Of a DNA stretch of 64,000 nt, positions 7,867 through 18,080 are shown piece by piece. The stretch's first letter is position 1, and the number at the start of each line of letters is the position of its first letter. Source of the stretch: Vibrio ostreicida. Its GTDB lineage: Bacteria; Pseudomonadota; Gammaproteobacteria; Enterobacterales; Vibrionaceae. The position numbers and the translations under genes were made by a program. Where the stretch lies: contig NZ_JABEYA020000001.1 of the NCBI RefSeq assembly GCF_013074385.2, forward strand, positions 558,001 to 622,000, given 5' to 3'. A model generated the notes under the pieces. It had not been told where the DNA came from. It searched no databases and saw only the letters and a list, made by a program, of their open reading frames with translations.

Positions 7867-9528
7867 ATGTACAAGAACACTATCACTCGTGCGCTATTGG
7901 TTAGTGCAGGACTCTCTCTTGCCCTCACGGGCTGTGGTGAAAAACCAGAAGAACAACAAACTAGCCAAACCGATTCTCAATCTCAGTCTACTGAACTGGC
8001 GGCGGTGCAAGAGCTTGTACGTGGTAATGGCACAGAAGTGGCCTCTCTTGACCCGCACAAAGTGGAAGGTGTCCCAGAAAGCCATGTCTTACGTGATCTA
8101 ATGGAAGGATTGGTCATTCAAGATGCTTTGGGTAACACCATTCCTGGTGTTGCTGAGTCTTGGACGACCGATGATAATCAAACCTTTACGTTTACCATTC
8201 GCAAAGATGCAAAATGGTCTAATGGTGAGCCTGTCACTGCTCATGATTTTGAGTACAGTTTTAAACGTGTTACCGATCCTATGACGGCTTCCCCTTATGC
8301 TTGGTTTGTTGAATATACCAAGATGAAGAACGCCAAAGATATTATTGCTGGCAAGAAAGACGTCAGTGAGTTGGGCGTTAAAGCAATTGATGATCATACA
8401 TTGGTTCTAGAAACGGAACTTCCTCTGCCACATTTTGTGAAAATGATGGCACACACTACCATGTATCCAGTCAACAAAGCGGTGGTCGAGAAATTCGGTG
8501 ATGATTGGACCAAGCCTGGCAACTTTGTGGGCAATGGCGCTTATGTGCTCTCTGAATGGGTCGTCAACGAAAAAATTGTCGCGAAGCGCAATGAGTACTA
8601 CTGGGACAACAAAGATACTACGATTGATAAGGTGACCTATCTACCCATCGAAAACCAAAACGCAGAGATGAACCGTTTTCTCTCTGGCGAAATTCATATG
8701 ACTTATGAAGTGCCGAATGAACAGTTCCGCCGTCTTGTCAAAGAATACCCACAGAATGTGGTGGTATCACCTAATCTTTGTACTTACTACTATGGATTTA
8801 ATACCCAGCGAGCGCCATTTGACGACGTTCGCGTGCGTAAAGCATTGTCATACGCGATTGACCGTGATGTTGTGACCAATGCCATTTTAGGCCAAGGGCA
8901 ACAGCCTGCCTACTCTCTCACACACAGTGGCATTACAGGCTTTGCGCCTGATGCTCCAGAATATGCACTGATGGACCAAACAACGCGCGTTGACAAAGCG
9001 ATTGAACTTTTGGCCGACGCCGGCTTTGGTAAAGAGAACCCGTTGGACTTCACTTTGTTGTATAACACCAGTGAAAACCATAAAAAGATTGCGGTTGCTG
9101 TTCAATCGATGTGGAAAAAGTCTCTGGGTGACTACATTGATGTCAGTTTGGAAAACCAAGAGTGGAAAACGTATTTAGAAAGCTCTAAACAGGGAGATTT
9201 TGATGTTCGTCGTGCTGGCTGGTGCGCGGATTACAATGAAGCGTCGACCTTCTTAGCGATAGGGATGACAGAAAACGGCTCAAACGATCAAAAGTACTCG
9301 AGCACGATATTTGATAAAGCCATGCAAGATGCAGTGCAAGTCGCCAAAACGGAAGCCGAGCGCAATAACTACTATGCTATTGCCGAAGCTCAACTTGCGA
9401 AAGATATGCCACTTGCGCCGATTTATCAGTATGTTCAGCCTCGCTTAATCAGCACTCACCTTGGGGGATATCCTGAGAAGAACCCTGAAGATAATATCTA
9501 CTCAAAAGATATGTATATCACTAAATAA
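7867..9528 (+). CDS. oppA: Oligopeptide ABC transporter, substrate-binding lipoprotein
   Basis: A 553-residue family-5 extracellular binding protein (OppA) that captures peptides for import by OppBCDF, encoded just downstream. The N terminus is a lipoprotein signal: a basic start, a hydrophobic run and the lipobox L-T-G-C with Cys23, so the mature protein is predicted to be lipid-anchored, unlike the soluble periplasmic OppA of E. coli. Family landmarks include the G-T-E-V-A-S-L-D-P segment near the mature N terminus, W-S-N-G-E-P-V-T-A-x-D-F, and R-K-A-L-S-Y-A-I-D-R in the second lobe. The ATG follows a GGAG site. A terminator hairpin between oppA and oppB should make oppA more abundant than the rest. 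Confidence 0.95.
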   Translation: MYKNTITRALLVSAGLSLALTGCGEKPEEQQTSQTDSQSQSTELAAVQELVRGNGTEVASLDPHKVEGVPESHVLRDLMEGLVIQDALGNTIPGVAESWTTDDNQTFTFTIRKDAKWSNGEPVTAHDFEYSFKRVTDPMTASPYAWFVEYTKMKNAKDIIAGKKDVSELGVKAIDDHTLVLETELPLPHFVKMMAHTTMYPVNKAVVEKFGDDWTKPGNFVGNGAYVLSEWVVNEKIVAKRNEYYWDNKDTTIDKVTYLPIENQNAEMNRFLSGEIHMTYEVPNEQFRRLVKEYPQNVVVSPNLCTYYYGFNTQRAPFDDVRVRKALSYAIDRDVVTNAILGQGQQPAYSLTHSGITGFAPDAPEYALMDQTTRVDKAIELLADAGFGKENPLDFTLLYNTSENHKKIAVAVQSMWKKSLGDYIDVSLENQEWKTYLESSKQGDFDVRRAGWCADYNEASTFLAIGMTENGSNDQKYSSTIFDKAMQDAVQVAKTEAERNNYYAIAEAQLAKDMPLAPIYQYVQPRLISTHLGGYPEKNPEDNIYSKDMYITK

Positions 9529-9545
9529 TATTTGAGTTAGAAACC

Positions 9546-9587
9546 CAGTGCGCTGATAGCCTGTGTTATTGGCGCACTGCTTTTTTT
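9546..9587 (+). terminator. Intercistronic terminator/attenuator between oppA and oppB
   Basis: CAGTGCGC (9546-9553) pairs perfectly with GCGCACTG (9572-9579), followed by C and seven T (9581-9587). The stem is GC-rich and the U-tract is directly attached, so it is a good intrinsic terminator. As oppB starts only 16 bases later, partial read-through is expected, giving high OppA relative to OppBCDF. Confidence 0.8.
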
Positions 9588-9603
9588 AGATGTGAGATGT
9601 TCT

Positions 9604-10524
9604 ATGTTAAAGCTAATTTTCTCTCGAATCCTTGAAGCTATTCCTACCTTACTAGTGCTAATAACCGTTTCTTTCTTTTTGATGCGCTTTGCACCGGGTA
9701 ACCCTTTTTCTTCAGAGAAGACTCTTCCTCCTGAAGTTATGCAAAATATTAATGAAAAATACGGTTTAGACAAACCGTTATCAGAACAATACCTGACCTA
9801 CCTTGGGAATATTCTTCAAGGTGATTTTGGGCCGTCATTTAAATACAAAGATTACACCGTGAATGAATTGGTCTCCGAGGCGTTACCTGTTTCTGCAAAA
9901 GTCGGATTCTATGCCTTTATATTCACTTTGATTGTCGGCGTTGCCGTCGGTACGCTTGCTGCCCTCAAACAAAATACCTGGCTAGATTACACCATCATGT
10001 CGACCTCAATGATTGGGGTAGTTTTACCCTCTTTTGTCTTTTCACCTGTGTTGATTTACATCTTCTCTATTGGTCTGGGCTGGTTCCCAGCAGGGGGCTG
10101 GAATGGCGGCGCGATCGAGTACATGGTGCTCCCAATATTAGGCATGTCCTTTCTATATATTGCGACGTTTGCTCGAATCACGCGCGGCTCAATGATAGAA
10201 ACGCTCAATAGTAACTTTATTCGTACTGCTCGCGCTAAAGGGTTAAGTTATCGCTACATTGTACTTAAACATGCGCTCAAGCCTGCCTTGTTACCTGTTG
10301 TTTCGTATATGGGACCGGCTTTTGTTGGGATCATCACGGGGTCGGTTGTTATCGAAACTATTTTTGGTTTACCTGGTATTGGCAAATTGTTTGTCAATGC
10401 GGCATTTAACCGTGATTATTCCTTGGTTATGGGTATTACTATTTTGATTGGTTTCCTTTTTATTCTATTCAACGCGGTGGTAGATATTCTACTAGCAATG
10501 ATTGACCCGAAAATTCGCTACTAA
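9604..10524 (+). CDS. oppB: Oligopeptide ABC transporter permease OppB
   Basis: A 306-residue inner-membrane permease. The start is placed at ATG 9604, not the upstream GTG 9592, because M-L-K-L-I-F-S-R-I-L-E-A-I-P matches the family N terminus. Six hydrophobic segments and the cytoplasmic EAA-loop region (R-A-K-G-L-S around 210-216, with the conserved downstream Gly) are visible. It pairs with OppC and the ATPases OppD and OppF. OppC follows after 9 bases. Confidence 0.93.
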   Translation: MLKLIFSRILEAIPTLLVLITVSFFLMRFAPGNPFSSEKTLPPEVMQNINEKYGLDKPLSEQYLTYLGNILQGDFGPSFKYKDYTVNELVSEALPVSAKVGFYAFIFTLIVGVAVGTLAALKQNTWLDYTIMSTSMIGVVLPSFVFSPVLIYIFSIGLGWFPAGGWNGGAIEYMVLPILGMSFLYIATFARITRGSMIETLNSNFIRTARAKGLSYRYIVLKHALKPALLPVVSYMGPAFVGIITGSVVIETIFGLPGIGKLFVNAAFNRDYSLVMGITILIGFLFILFNAVVDILLAMIDPKIRY

Positions 10525-10533
10525 CAGGGACGT

Positions 10534-11442
10534 ATGGTTATGTTAACGAAAAAAGAAAACCTAGAAGCGGTCGAGAAATTTGCAGAAAATCTCGAAGTGG
10601 AAGGCCGCAGTTTATGGCAGGATGCCCGTATTCGCTTTATGCGCAATAAAGCAGCGATGGTGAGCCTGTGTATCCTATTTGTAATGACCATGGCGGTAAT
10701 ATTTTTGCCCATGGTCGCACAGCATACTTTTGATGATACAGATTGGTATGCCATGCACATCGGACCGAGTGCTGAACATTTATTCGGGACTGACAGCTTA
10801 GGCCGCGATCTCTATGTGCGGACGTTAGTGGGCGGGCGAATCTCTCTCATGGTTGGCATACTGGGTGCCTTGGTGGCTGTGGTGATAGGAACACTTTACG
10901 GCGCGGCTTCCGGCTTTATTGGTGGTAAAGTTGACCGTATTATGATGCGGATCCTTGAAATTCTCTACGCAGTCCCCTTTATGTTTCTGGTGATTGTTTT
11001 GGTCACGTTCTTCGGGCGCAATATCATTCTTATTTTCGTGGCGATTGGCGCGATTGCTTGGCTTGACATGGCTAGGATTGTGCGTGGTCAGACTCTGAGT
11101 CTGCGTAGCAAAGAATTTATTGAGGCAGCGCACGTGTGTGGTGTGAGTAAGTGGAAAATTATTACTCGTCATATTGTACCGAATGTATTGGGTATTGTTG
11201 CTGTTTACTCTACGTTGCTGATCCCTAGTATGATTTTAACTGAATCTTTCCTCTCATTCCTTGGTCTTGGTGTTCAGGAACCGATGACAAGTTGGGGCGC
11301 CCTTTTGCAAGAAGGGTCGCAAACAATGGAAATCGCAATCTGGCAGCTGTCATTTCCTGCCGCATTTATGGTCGTGACTTTGTTCTGCTTTAACTATGTG
11401 GGTGATGGTCTGCGCGATGCGCTGGATCCAAAAGACAGATAA
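10534..11442 (+). CDS. oppC: Oligopeptide ABC transporter permease OppC
   Basis: A 302-residue permease with the OppC N-terminal cytoplasmic extension (L-E-V-E-G-R-S-L-W-Q-D-A-R), a first TM about 43-65, a periplasmic loop with H-L-F-G-T-D-S-L-G-R-D that is diagnostic for the OppC/DppC family, and five further TM segments. The EAA-type segment E-A-A-H-V-C-G-V-S (about 192-200) contacts the ATPases. The start is either ATG 10534 or ATG 10540; both give essentially the same protein. Confidence 0.93.
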   Translation: MVMLTKKENLEAVEKFAENLEVEGRSLWQDARIRFMRNKAAMVSLCILFVMTMAVIFLPMVAQHTFDDTDWYAMHIGPSAEHLFGTDSLGRDLYVRTLVGGRISLMVGILGALVAVVIGTLYGAASGFIGGKVDRIMMRILEILYAVPFMFLVIVLVTFFGRNIILIFVAIGAIAWLDMARIVRGQTLSLRSKEFIEAAHVCGVSKWKIITRHIVPNVLGIVAVYSTLLIPSMILTESFLSFLGLGVQEPMTSWGALLQEGSQTMEIAIWQLSFPAAFMVVTLFCFNYVGDGLRDALDPKDR

Positions 11443-11486
11443 TGAAAAGCACCAAATTATAAGATCTATAAAAGATTAAGGAAGCA

Positions 11487-12461
11487 ATGATGAGCTTGTT
11501 AGATGTCAAAGATCTGCGCGTCGAATTCACCACGCAAGATGGTATCGTCACCGCAGTTAACGATTTAAATTTTTCCCTGAATCAAGGGGAAACTCTGGGT
11601 ATCGTTGGTGAATCCGGATCAGGAAAATCCCAAACCGTTTTCGCCATTATGGGGTTATTGGCAAAGAACGGAATTATCACAGGTAGTGCTAAGTTTGAAG
11701 GCAACGAAATTCTCAACTTGCCAGAAAATGCGCTCAATAAAGTGCGAGCTGAACAGATCGCAATGATATTTCAAGATCCCATGACGTCACTTAACCCTTA
11801 TATGAAGGTGAGTGACCAGTTAATGGAAGTATTAATGCTTCATAAAGGAATGGGTAAAGCGGAGGCGTTTGAAGAGTCTGTCCGTATGCTTGAAGCGGTC
11901 AAAATTCCGGAAGCTCGCAAACGCATTACGATGTACCCGCATGAATTTTCAGGGGGCATGCGGCAACGGGTGATGATCGCCATGGCTCTGTTATGTCGGC
12001 CTAAACTGTTGATCGCAGATGAGCCAACAACCGCTTTGGACGTGACGGTTCAAGCACAGATTATGGACCTGCTCAATGAGCTGAAAGATGAATTCAATAC
12101 TGCAATCATCATGATTACTCACGACTTAGGTGTCGTGGCGGGTTCGTGTGACAAGGTACTGGTGATGTATGCTGGCCGGACGATGGAGTATGGTACGGTT
12201 GATGAAATATTCTACAACCCAAGCCACCCCTACGCGGAGGGGCTGTTAAAAGCAATTCCTCGATTAGATGCAGAGGGTGAAATATTGCCGACCATTCCGG
12301 GCAACCCGCCGAACTTACTTCGTTTACCCCAAGGCTGTCCTTATCAAGAGCGTTGTCACCGGGTAATGGATCGTTGTAAGCAAGATGCACCTATTTTGAC
12401 GCCATTTGGTGATGGCCGTCAGCGTGCGTGTTTTTCCAAATGGGAGGCTTGGGCAGAATGA
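11487..12461 (+). CDS. oppD: Oligopeptide ABC transporter ATP-binding protein OppD
   Basis: A 324-residue ATPase: Walker A G-E-S-G-S-G-K-S at 41-48, Q-loop in [11 protein letters not shown], signature F-S-G-G-M-R-Q-R, Walker [10 protein letters not shown]-loop I-T-H-D-L-G. The C-terminal extension has the Cys cluster (C-P-Y-x-x-R-C ... C) typical of Opp/Dpp ATPases, which binds an iron-sulfur cluster in some homologues. The start is the first of two adjacent ATG codons after AAGGAAG. It overlaps oppF by 4 bases (ATGA). Confidence 0.95.
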   Translation: MMSLLDVKDLRVEFTTQDGIVTAVNDLNFSLNQGETLGIVGESGSGKSQTVFAIMGLLAKNGIITGSAKFEGNEILNLPENALNKVRAEQIAMIFQDPMTSLNPYMKVSDQLMEVLMLHKGMGKAEAFEESVRMLEAVKIPEARKRITMYPHEFSGGMRQRVMIAMALLCRPKLLIADEPTTALDVTVQAQIMDLLNELKDEFNTAIIMITHDLGVVAGSCDKVLVMYAGRTMEYGTVDEIFYNPSHPYAEGLLKAIPRLDAEGEILPTIPGNPPNLLRLPQGCPYQERCHRVMDRCKQDAPILTPFGDGRQRACFSKWEAWAE

Positions 12462-13450
12462 GCGAAAATAGACCGTTATTATTGGATGTAAAAGATCTTA
12501 AAGTTCACTTTAGCATTGCGTCAAAATCCGTTTGGCCTTGGAGTAAGCCGTCTAATTTGAAAGCGGTTGATGGCGTCAATGTTCGCCTTTATGAAGGTGA
12601 AACACTGGGTGTCGTTGGCGAGTCAGGTTGCGGTAAATCGACGTTTGCACGCGCTATTATTGGGCTGGTGGAAGCGACCGATGGCGATGTTATGTGGCTT
12701 GGCCAAGACCTGACTAAAATGCAAGAGGTTCAGCGCCGAGAAACACGGAAAGATATTCAGATGATCTTTCAAGACCCTCTTGCGTCGCTTAATCCACGCA
12801 TGACGGTAGGGGATATTATTGCTGAACCATTGGAGACATTTTACCCACAACTTGATGCAGAAGAAGTGAAGGACCGCGTCAAAGCCATGATGGCGAAAGT
12901 AGGGTTGCTCCCAAATGTCATCAATCGTTACCCTCATGAATTCTCAGGGGGTCAATGTCAGCGTATTGGGATTGCGAGAGCATTGATCCTAAAGCCTAAA
13001 ATGATCATCTGTGACGAACCTGTATCGGCTCTGGATGTATCGATTCAGGCTCAGGTTGTTAATCTTTTAAAAGAACTGCAAAAAGAGCTCAAACTTTCTT
13101 TGGTGTTCATTGCCCACGATTTGTCGGTGGTTAAACATATTTCTGATCGTGTGTTGGTCATGTATTTAGGGAACGCGGTTGAGTTGGCGGAGTCCAAAGC
13201 GTTGTTTGCCGACCCCAAACACCCTTACACACGTGCATTGATGTCTGCTGTTCCAATCCCAGATCCAAAGCTTGAACGCAGTAAAAAAATTGTCATGTTG
13301 GAAGGCGATTTACCTTCTCCGATGAATCCTCCTTCAGGGTGTGTTTTTCGTACTCGTTGCCCGCAAGCGAATGAGGCATGTGCGAGTACCAAACCGACTA
13401 TCCAAGGTAATGATGTTCATGCGGTTTCCTGTTTGCATGTCAGTATGTAA
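12458..13450 (+). CDS. oppF: Oligopeptide ABC transporter ATP-binding protein OppF
   Basis: A 330-residue partner ATPase of OppD. The start is placed at ATG 12458, overlapping the oppD stop, with GGGAGG upstream; an in-frame ATG 30 bases earlier gives an atypical N terminus. Walker A G-E-S-G-C-G-K-S at about 54-61, signature F-S-G-G-Q-C-Q-R, Walker B I-I-C-D-E-P, H-loop A-H-D-L-S. The C-terminal Cys cluster is present. It is the last gene of the operon and is followed by an intrinsic terminator. Confidence 0.95.
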   Translation: MSENRPLLLDVKDLKVHFSIASKSVWPWSKPSNLKAVDGVNVRLYEGETLGVVGESGCGKSTFARAIIGLVEATDGDVMWLGQDLTKMQEVQRRETRKDIQMIFQDPLASLNPRMTVGDIIAEPLETFYPQLDAEEVKDRVKAMMAKVGLLPNVINRYPHEFSGGQCQRIGIARALILKPKMIICDEPVSALDVSIQAQVVNLLKELQKELKLSLVFIAHDLSVVKHISDRVLVMYLGNAVELAESKALFADPKHPYTRALMSAVPIPDPKLERSKKIVMLEGDLPSPMNPPSGCVFRTRCPQANEACASTKPTIQGNDVHAVSCLHVSM

Positions 13451-13501
13451 CGCCTCTTAGCGCCTTAGAGCAAAGCGAAACTTCAAATAATTCGAACAAC
13501 A

Positions 13502-13541
13502 AAGCCAACTTCTTCTTCTTCAGATTAAGTTGGCTTTTTTT
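13502..13541 (+). terminator. Terminator of the opp operon
   Basis: AAGCCAACTT (13502-13511) pairs perfectly with AAGTTGGCTT (13527-13536), followed by a run of T to 13541. It lies about 50 bases after the oppF stop. Confidence 0.85.
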
Positions 13542-13577
13542 ATACTTGAAAGATGCATTGTTTTTAAGGAGTAGATT

Positions 13578-14534
13578 ATGGGTAAGTTGGTTGAAGGGGT
13601 ATGGCACGACACTTGGTATGATACCAAGGCAAGCAGTGGGCAGTTTGTTCGAGAAGATGCGGGGTTTCGCCATTGGATTAAAAAACACCCTGACTCTCGG
13701 TTCATTCCAGAGTCAGGTCGTTATCATTTGTATGTGTCTTTGGCTTGTCCTTGGGCACACAGAACCCTGATATTTCGCCGGTTAAAAAAGCTAGAGTCCC
13801 ATATTGATGTCACGGTTGTGTGCCCCGACATGATGAACGAGGGTTGGCAAATGGGCCTGCCTGAGCCGTTATTTGGTCATACACGAATGCATCAAGTTTA
13901 TACACAGGCAACACCCGATTACTCAGGACGTGTCACTGTGCCGGTTTTATGGGATAAGAAGCACAATACCATTGTGAGTAATGAATCCTCTGAAATCATT
14001 CGGATGTTCAATTCAGAATTTGATGATATCTCGAGTAACACCATGGATTATTATCCAGCGGCACTACGTGATGCGATTGATCAGTGGAATGATTATATCT
14101 ATCCACGAATTAACAATGGTGTCTATCGCTGTGGATTTGCCACCAGTCAAACGGCTTACGAAGAAGCCTATGACTCCCTGTTTGAGGCCTTGGAAACCGT
14201 AGACCGCCACTTGAGCTCACAACGGTATCTGGTAGGGGACCAAATAACGGAAGCCGATTGGCGATTATTTACGACTTTGGTACGCTTTGATGCCGTTTAT
14301 GTTGGTCACTTTAAATGCAATAAAAAACGGATTGCCGACTACCCGAATTTACAGGGTTACTTGAAGGAACTGTATCAGGTTGAAGGTATCGCTCAAACGA
14401 CGGATTTCTATCATATTAAACGCCATTACTATTTTAGCCACACTGGGATAAACCCGACTCAAATTGTCCCTAAAGGGCCTGAGCTAGATCTCATGTCCCA
14501 TCACGAGCGTCATGTCCTCGGTTCGTGTGGATAG
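13578..14534 (+). CDS. yqjG: Glutathionyl-hydroquinone reductase (Xi-class GST, YqjG/ECM4 family)
   Basis: A 318-residue cytosolic enzyme that reduces glutathionyl-hydroquinones. The N-terminal thioredoxin-like domain carries the catalytic C57-P-W-A-H-R62 motif diagnostic of Xi-class glutathione transferases, preceded by the family's G-R-Y-H-L-Y-V-S-L-A segment; an all-helical GST C-terminal domain occupies about 160-310. Length fits the family. AAGGAG lies 10 bases before the ATG. Its last 51 bases overlap the 3' end of the convergent GGDEF gene. Confidence 0.92.
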   Translation: MGKLVEGVWHDTWYDTKASSGQFVREDAGFRHWIKKHPDSRFIPESGRYHLYVSLACPWAHRTLIFRRLKKLESHIDVTVVCPDMMNEGWQMGLPEPLFGHTRMHQVYTQATPDYSGRVTVPVLWDKKHNTIVSNESSEIIRMFNSEFDDISSNTMDYYPAALRDAIDQWNDYIYPRINNGVYRCGFATSQTAYEEAYDSLFEALETVDRHLSSQRYLVGDQITEADWRLFTTLVRFDAVYVGHFKCNKKRIADYPNLQGYLKELYQVEGIAQTTDFYHIKRHYYFSHTGINPTQIVPKGPELDLMSHHERHVLGSCG

Positions 14535-15533
14535 TACGATTTGATTTCTGCCTTTGGCTTTCGCTTGATAAAGGGCTTTGTCGGTCGTCGCTAGGGTCGC
14601 ATCAAGATCAATACTTCCCTCGGTGATCACAAACTCACTCAGTCCACCACTAAAACGGACATTGATTGCGTTTTCCTCATGCTTTACGGGTGTTTGTTCA
14701 ACGTTATGGCGAAGTTCATTGGCGAGAGATAAGGCATTACTGATATTGTTGGCACCCAATATCACGCAAAACTCTTCTCCTCCGACGCGATAGAAATATG
14801 CTATGTCGGGGTGTGAAAGAATCGATGTTGTGATCGCTTGTAGGACTTTATCGCCGACGATATGGCCATGAGTATCATTAATGGTTTTGAAATGATCGAG
14901 GTCGATATGTAGCAGGAAGTGTTGGTTGAGAAACTCCATTCGATGGAGTAAATCATTGTCTAAACACAGCCTGTTTCTAGCCCCAGTCAATGGATCCGTC
15001 AGTGCCGCTAAGTTGAGCTGGGTTTGGACCTTGTCTCTGACGTCTTCATGGACGAAGGCAATCGCCCATATAAGGATGTAAGGAATCGCGAAATTAAACG
15101 TAGTATGGGCACTGGAATGGACCAATGGTGGGTACGATAAGAAGATAAATACCACGGCAACAAAAAAAAGCAGTGTGAGGGCCGAGCCGATATAACGATT
15201 GAGCAAGATATGGAACACCGGTGGTAAACAAAAGGCCCAAAACACCAGTATTGAATACCCCTTTGCTACCAGAAGACTGTGAATTAATACCGTACTGAGT
15301 CCGAAGATAAGCAATACCGAATATACAGGTTTATAGTGACCGCACTGTATTCTACTGAAGATAAACAAGCATAGCAGGGTATAAGCGAAGTCAATGTACC
15401 CAAATTTTGGCACGTCCCAGATAAAAAAATTAACGATTGTAAAACCGGCGCCTGTAAGAGACAAAAAAAGGCTAGTTGTTTTTAATACGCTTTTCTCAAC
15501 CGTGCCCACAGAGGACAATAATTGAAGTGCCAT
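14484..15533 (-). CDS. Multi-pass membrane diguanylate cyclase (GGDEF)
   Basis: A 349-residue protein with five or six hydrophobic segments in residues 15-165 and a C-terminal GGDEF domain about 180-340. Motifs: T-D-P-L-T-G-A-R-N-R, D-L-D-H-F-K and G-G-E-E-F, so the catalytic residues are intact. The RxxD inhibitory site seen in the TPR-GGDEF protein is absent: the equivalent stretch is S-H-P-D and the loop to GGEEF is two residues longer. The membrane region is not a named sensor domain that I recognise. It lies downstream of the pta terminator with its own GGAG site; its 3' end overlaps yqjG by 51 bases. Confidence 0.9.
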   Translation of the reverse strand: MALQLLSSVGTVEKSVLKTTSLFLSLTGAGFTIVNFFIWDVPKFGYIDFAYTLLCLFIFSRIQCGHYKPVYSVLLIFGLSTVLIHSLLVAKGYSILVFWAFCLPPVFHILLNRYIGSALTLLFFVAVVFIFLSYPPLVHSSAHTTFNFAIPYILIWAIAFVHEDVRDKVQTQLNLAALTDPLTGARNRLCLDNDLLHRMEFLNQHFLLHIDLDHFKTINDTHGHIVGDKVLQAITTSILSHPDIAYFYRVGGEEFCVILGANNISNALSLANELRHNVEQTPVKHEENAINVRFSGGLSEFVITEGSIDLDATLATTDKALYQAKAKGRNQIVLSTRTEDMTLVMGHEI

Positions 15534-15843
15534 TTTGACTCCGATTTTGGTCTTTTCCTACAGTGTAGCAATAAGTGCGGTCAGAATATGTGGTGATTGG
15601 GGTGGAGCTCGACAACTCAGTCGTAGTAAACGTCCCAAAGGTGGTTGAGAGGTGTGATATGAAAGACACGTTAATGAATGAGAGAGAATATAGATTTGTC
15701 GCTATGTGAGAAATAAAAAACGTACACACTATGATGCCAGTGTGTACGTCAATAACTCAGTCGACAAATGATGTAAAATAAGCCCTATCGCTGCAGGTCG
15801 CCAAAGCGATTTTAGCCGCAGGGCTTAACAAAGGCACCTAATG
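15534..15843. other. Intergenic region between pta and the GGDEF gene
   Basis: 310 bases without a gene. It holds the pta terminator (15715-15749) and a second imperfect inverted repeat with arms AAGCCCT/AGGGCTT at 15780-15786 and 15820-15826, right after pta. The promoter of the GGDEF gene should lie in 15534-15710. Confidence 0.5.
15715..15749 (-). terminator. Terminator downstream of pta
   Basis: Read on the minus strand, an 11-bp perfect stem (15739-15749 with 15720-15730) is followed by a T run (complement of A15715-15720). It lies 95 bases after the pta stop and separates ackA-pta from the GGDEF gene. Confidence 0.8.
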
Positions 15844-17988
15844 TCAATGCTGTTCTTGACCCGATTGAATGGCGGTCAACGCAATGGTATAGACGATGTC
15901 ATCGACTAGAGCACCACGGGATAGATCATTTACCGGCTTACGCATGCCTTGCAACATTGGGCCAATAGAGACGAGGTCGGCACTACGTTGCACCGCCTTG
16001 TAGGTCGTATTACCTGTGTTAAGGTCTGGGAAGACGAACACCGTCGCTTTTCCTGCGACGGGTGAATTAGGCGCTTTAGATGCGGCAACGTTTTCCATTA
16101 TGGCAGCATCGTATTGGAGAGGCCCATCAATCACAAGATCCGGTCGTTTCTTCTGGGCCAGTTTGGTGGCTTCACGCACTTTATCTACATCCGCCCCTTT
16201 GCCTGATTCACCTGTAGAGTATGAGATCATGGCAACGCGAGGGTCAATGCCAAATGCGGTTGCAGAGTCGGCAGATTGAATGGCAATTTCCGCCAGTTGC
16301 TCCGCAGTCGGGTCGGGATTGATGGCGCAATCACCATAAACCAAAACTTGATCGGGCAGTAGCATGAAAAAGATAGAAGACACAATGGAGGCATCAGGTG
16401 CGGTCTTGATGATCTGAAATGGAGGTACAATCGTGTTTGCGGTGGTATGCACTGCGCCCGAAACCAAGCCATCCACTTCGTCATTTTCAAGCATCATAGT
16501 GCCCAGAAAAACAGAATCCCTGAGCTTCTCACGGGCAACCACTTCGGTCATGCCTTTGGCGCCGCGTAGCTCAACCAATCGTGCCACGTAATTCTCACGG
16601 ACTTCGTCTGAATTGATGATAGTGACGCCAGCACCGAGCTCAACACCTTGCTGAGCAGCAACGCGTTTGATTTCTTCAGGGTTCCCCAACAATATACATT
16701 CGGCGATACCGCGCTCAGCACAAATGGCCGCTGCTTTTATGGTACGTGGCTCATCGCCTTCAGGTAGAACGATACGCTTACCCGCTTTACGAGCAAATTC
16801 AGTCAATTGGTAACGGAAAGCAGGAGGGCTCAATCGACGCGACTTTTGCGTGCCTTCTGTCATGGACTCGATCCAATTGCCGTCAATGTGCCCGGCAACG
16901 TGTTCGTTAATAAACTCAATACGTTCTTTATCGTCGGCTGGGACTTCGATACTAAAGCTTTGCAGGTTTAGTGACGTTTGCCACGTATTGCCCTGCGCTT
17001 TAAAGATAGGAAGGCCAGAATCAAATGCTGGCTTGCAAAGCCCCGCGATCGAATCTGGGATATCGTAGCCGCCCGTCAGCAATACCGCACCAATATCGAC
17101 ACCATTCATTGCGGCAAGTGCAGCCGCTACAATAACATCGGGACGATCTGCCGATGTCACCAACAAAGAGCCAGGTTTGAAATGCTCAATCATATTGGGT
17201 AAAGAGCGAGCGCAGAAGGTGATGCTCTTGATGCGACGTGTGTTGATATCGCCTTCATTGATGATGTCAGCTTTCAGGTGCTTGGCCATATCAATCGCAC
17301 GAGTGGCAATCAGATCAATACTCCAAGGTACGCAGCCCAAAACACGAATAGGAGAAGTGTTGAAGATTTCCATCACTTTCATTTCATTTTGCTTTGCACT
17401 GTCGGCATCATCGAAGATTTCAGACAAATCAGGGCGAGTACGGCCCGCTTCGTCGACGGGTGCGTTGAGCTTATTGATAATCACGCCCGAGATGTTTTTG
17501 TTCTTTGTCCCACCGAAGTTTGAGCATGCGACTTCAATACGCTCTTTTAATTGTGCAGGGTTATCAGTACCTGGCGTCGCAACAAGCACAATTTCCGCTC
17601 CGAGAGTGGCTGCAATTTCAGCGTTTACTTGGTTGGCAAATGGATGCTTTCGGGTTGGTACTAGGCCTTCAATCAGAGTGACATCAGCATCTTTATTAAT
17701 TTGATTGTAACGTTCAACAATGGTTTCCAGCAGCTCATCCATGTTGTCGTTACCAATGAGGCTTTCGGTAAGCGACATTGCCAGAGGCTCACCAATCTTC
17801 ATATCGCTGTTGTAGCCAACAATCGTTGAGGTTAGATCCGGTTGATCAGTACCAGAGCGAGGTTGTGAGATCGGCTTATAGAAAGAAACTTTAACGCCTT
17901 TGCGCTCCATCGCGCGAAGAACACCCATGCTTACGCTGGTAAGACCAACACCAGCACTTGCAGGGATAAGCATAATAGTACGAGACAT
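15844..17988 (-). CDS. pta: Phosphate acetyltransferase
   Basis: A 714-residue, full-length enterobacterial-type Pta that interconverts acetyl-CoA and acetyl phosphate. The N-terminal P-loop-like BioD domain ([11 protein letters not shown], residues 7-17) and DRTGG-type regulatory region precede the catalytic PTA_PTB domain (about 390-710, with L-P-E-G-D-E-P-R-T and the late S-Y-S-T-G-x-S-G-K-G motif). With AckA it forms the reversible acetate overflow pathway and sets acetyl-phosphate levels. It lies 138 bases downstream of ackA with two stem-loops between. AAAGG precedes the ATG. Confidence 0.96.
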   Translation of the reverse strand: MSRTIMLIPASAGVGLTSVSMGVLRAMERKGVKVSFYKPISQPRSGTDQPDLTSTIVGYNSDMKIGEPLAMSLTESLIGNDNMDELLETIVERYNQINKDADVTLIEGLVPTRKHPFANQVNAEIAATLGAEIVLVATPGTDNPAQLKERIEVACSNFGGTKNKNISGVIINKLNAPVDEAGRTRPDLSEIFDDADSAKQNEMKVMEIFNTSPIRVLGCVPWSIDLIATRAIDMAKHLKADIINEGDINTRRIKSITFCARSLPNMIEHFKPGSLLVTSADRPDVIVAAALAAMNGVDIGAVLLTGGYDIPDSIAGLCKPAFDSGLPIFKAQGNTWQTSLNLQSFSIEVPADDKERIEFINEHVAGHIDGNWIESMTEGTQKSRRLSPPAFRYQLTEFARKAGKRIVLPEGDEPRTIKAAAICAERGIAECILLGNPEEIKRVAAQQGVELGAGVTIINSDEVRENYVARLVELRGAKGMTEVVAREKLRDSVFLGTMMLENDEVDGLVSGAVHTTANTIVPPFQIIKTAPDASIVSSIFFMLLPDQVLVYGDCAINPDPTAEQLAEIAIQSADSATAFGIDPRVAMISYSTGESGKGADVDKVREATKLAQKKRPDLVIDGPLQYDAAIMENVAASKAPNSPVAGKATVFVFPDLNTGNTTYKAVQRSADLVSIGPMLQGMRKPVNDLSRGALVDDIVYTIALTAIQSGQEQH

Positions 17989-18019
17989 TCTGAGAGTACC
18001 TTTAGCGATTGGGGTAAAA

Positions 18020-18061
18020 GCTTAACTGCTTATTCCTTTCTTTTTGGAATAGGAGTTAAGC
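18020..18061 (-). repeat. Intercistronic stem-loop I between ackA and pta
   Basis: GCTTAACT/AGTTAAGC outer arms with inner TTATTCC/GGAATA pairing form a long stem with small internal mismatches immediately upstream of the pta ribosome site. It could stabilise or attenuate the pta part of the transcript. There is no adjacent U-tract on the minus strand. Confidence 0.6.
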
Positions 18062-18080
18062 CCCAGATTAATGGGAGTAA

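Noticed and set aside
9592-9603. GTG start for oppB four codons upstream
   Set aside because: It adds V-R-C-S to an otherwise perfect family N terminus that begins at ATG 9604.
17177-17704. 175-codon open frame antisense to pta
   Set aside because: Fully inside pta; composition is that of a complementary-strand shadow and no motif is visible.
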